From positions 310,001 to 374,000 of the forward strand of contig CAKPPF010000001.1 of assembly GCA_934177485.1 (NCBI GenBank): a DNA stretch of 64,000 nt. Reading direction: 5' to 3'. Source of the stretch: an uncultured Clostridia bacterium (GTDB lineage Bacteria > Bacillota > Clostridia > TANB77 > CAG-508). Position numbers and translations under genes: made by a program. The notes beneath the pieces are model-generated. The model had not been told where the DNA came from. It saw nothing but the letters and a program-made list of their open reading frames with translations, and made no database searches. Shown in pieces: positions 62,899 through 64,000 of this stretch; within the stretch, counting starts at the first letter, position 1, and each line of letters starts with the position of its first letter.

Positions 62899-62962
62899 AA
62901 ACTTAGTATTATTTCAATTCATTAACTAGTAATATATTTTCTGAAATTTATGTTAAAAATAT

Positions 62963-62991
62963 TTGACATTTTAATTTTTTTAATAGATAAT
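62963..62991 (+). promoter_or_regulatory. Promoter of glgP
   Basis: TTGACA, 17-nt spacer, GATAAT. Confidence 0.6.
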
Positions 62992-63045
62992 AAATATAAT
63001 TATTACAAATGAAATTGTGAAATGTACAAGGGAGGAAATTATATA

Positions 63046-64000
63046 ATGTATATTTTTAATAGAATAACTGTTAATCCACAGTTACCTAGTAGAATTAATA
63101 AACTTTCAGAAATTTCAAATAATCTTTGGTGGTCTTGGAATACAGACTTTTTAAAAATATTTAAAGAAATTGATATTGATTTATGGGAGAAAGTTGAAAA
63201 AAATCCTGTTAAATTCTTAAAATTAGTATCTCAAGAAAAACTTGAGCAAGCTGTTTTAAATCCATCAATTTTAAAGCAATATGATAAAATTGTTGATGAT
63301 TTTGAAGGATACATAAATAGCAAAAATACTTGGTTTTCTAAAAAATACCCAAATAATAAAAATGATTTAATAGCATATTTTTCTGCAGAATATGGTCTAG
63401 ATGAAACTGTACCAATTTATTCTGGGGGATTAGGAATATTATCTGGAGATCACCTAAAATCTGCCAGTGATTTAGGGATACCTTTAGTTGCAGTTGGACT
63501 TTTATATAAAAATGGATATTTTCATCAAAAAATTGATGCATATGGAAATCAAAAAAGCATATACAAAGATATAGATTTAATGAATATGCCTATAAATCCA
63601 GTTAAGGATGATAAGGGCAATGATTTAAAAATATTATTAAAATTACCAGGAAAAAATTTATATTTAAAAGTATGGAACATAAAAGTTGGAAGAGTAACAT
63701 TGTATTTACTTGACTCCGATATAGCAGAGAATACAGATGAAGATTATAGAAATATAACATTAAGACTATATGGTGGAGACCAAGAAATGAGAATAGAACA
63801 AGAGATTGTTCTTGGCATAGGTGGTGTAAACTTATTAAAAACATTAGGATTAAATCCATCAGTTTATCATATGAATGAAGGCCACTCATCTTTCTTATTG
63901 TTAGAAGTTATGAAAAATATTGTAAAAGAAAAGAAAGTTTCATTTAATATAGCACGAGATATTACTTCTTCTCAAACAGTATTTACAACGCATACTCCTG
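63046..64000 (+). CDS. glgP: Alpha-glucan phosphorylase, 3'-truncated by the window edge
   Basis: 318 visible residues, open to the end; GGGAGG upstream. Starts with the short-form N-terminal motif ISNNLWWSWNTDFL, then IAYFSAEYGLDETVPIYSGGLGILSGDHLKSASDLG and VYHMNEGHSSFLLLE. Phosphorolyses glycogen or maltodextrin to glucose-1-phosphate. No frameshift in the visible part. Confidence 0.93.
   Translation, partial: MYIFNRITVNPQLPSRINKLSEISNNLWWSWNTDFLKIFKEIDIDLWEKVEKNPVKFLKLVSQEKLEQAVLNPSILKQYDKIVDDFEGYINSKNTWFSKKYPNNKNDLIAYFSAEYGLDETVPIYSGGLGILSGDHLKSASDLGIPLVAVGLLYKNGYFHQKIDAYGNQKSIYKDIDLMNMPINPVKDDKGNDLKILLKLPGKNLYLKVWNIKVGRVTLYLLDSDIAENTDEDYRNITLRLYGGDQEMRIEQEIVLGIGGVNLLKTLGLNPSVYHMNEGHSSFLLLEVMKNIVKEKKVSFNIARDITSSQTVFTTHTP

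Noticed and set aside
1..64000. CRISPR arrays, rRNA, tRNA genes, insertion sequences with transposase, prophage genes
   Set aside because: Looked for and not seen; the repeats present are dispersed hairpins, not spaced direct repeats.

Overview
The window reads as a chromosomal segment of a low-GC, spore-forming, anaerobic-type Clostridia (Bacillota), most likely an uncultured gut lineage. Signs are very AT-rich DNA, strong AGGAGG ribosome sites, HrcA/CIRCE heat-shock control, a spoIIIAB-AH operon, spoIVA, a sortase with a Cna-B surface protein, and prepilin-like genes starting GITLVALI. No rRNA, tRNA or CRISPR array was seen.

Layout. 1-0.7 kb: end of an L,D-transpeptidase. 0.75-5.6 kb: hrcA-grpE-dnaK-dnaJ under a CIRCE. 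6.2-7.5 kb: prepilin-like gene. 7.8-23.4 kb: FAD protein, addA, mutL-miaA, HlyD-like/sepF/divIVA, small metabolic genes, rbgA-mrnC, rplU-rpmA. 23.7-33.5 kb: ppaC, miaB-HTH protein-mutS, a Cys-rich microprotein, asnB, and a two-gene operon of unknown function. 34-38.8 kb: pyrG, a probable ncRNA on the minus strand, CIRCE-groES-groEL, a YefM/YoeB-type toxin-antitoxin pair. 39-43.2 kb: broken LRR gene, Cys-rich microproteins, a damaged comM, dprA, yraN. 43.2-53.9 kb: sdaA, spoIVA, a RelA-type synthetase, a second prepilin-like gene, glmU, spoIIIAB-AH (no spoIIIAA). 54-64 kb: tmcAL, rnhA, a U32 peptidase-family protein, a third microprotein, sortase plus Cna-B adhesin, start of glgP.

Most striking observation. 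Every frameshift I could find in otherwise conserved genes (four in comM, one in spoIIIAG, one in the Cna-B adhesin) falls exactly on an in-frame CGG triplet. In all six, skipping the C restores the conserved frame and turns C-GGN into a glycine codon at a position where the family has, or plausibly has, glycine. By eye I found no in-frame CGG in any other conserved gene here. This fits +1 recoding (CGGN as a four-base glycine codon, or +1 slippage at an unassigned CGG). A peculiar mutational or assembly process is the alternative.

Two dispersed repeat families fill the intergenic space. One is a short GGGCAGG...CCTGCCC hairpin, once inserted in frame in a prepilin gene. The other is a 75-160 bp multi-hairpin element with compensatory base changes between copies. 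Several compact promoter-terminator units look like non-coding RNAs or microprotein genes.
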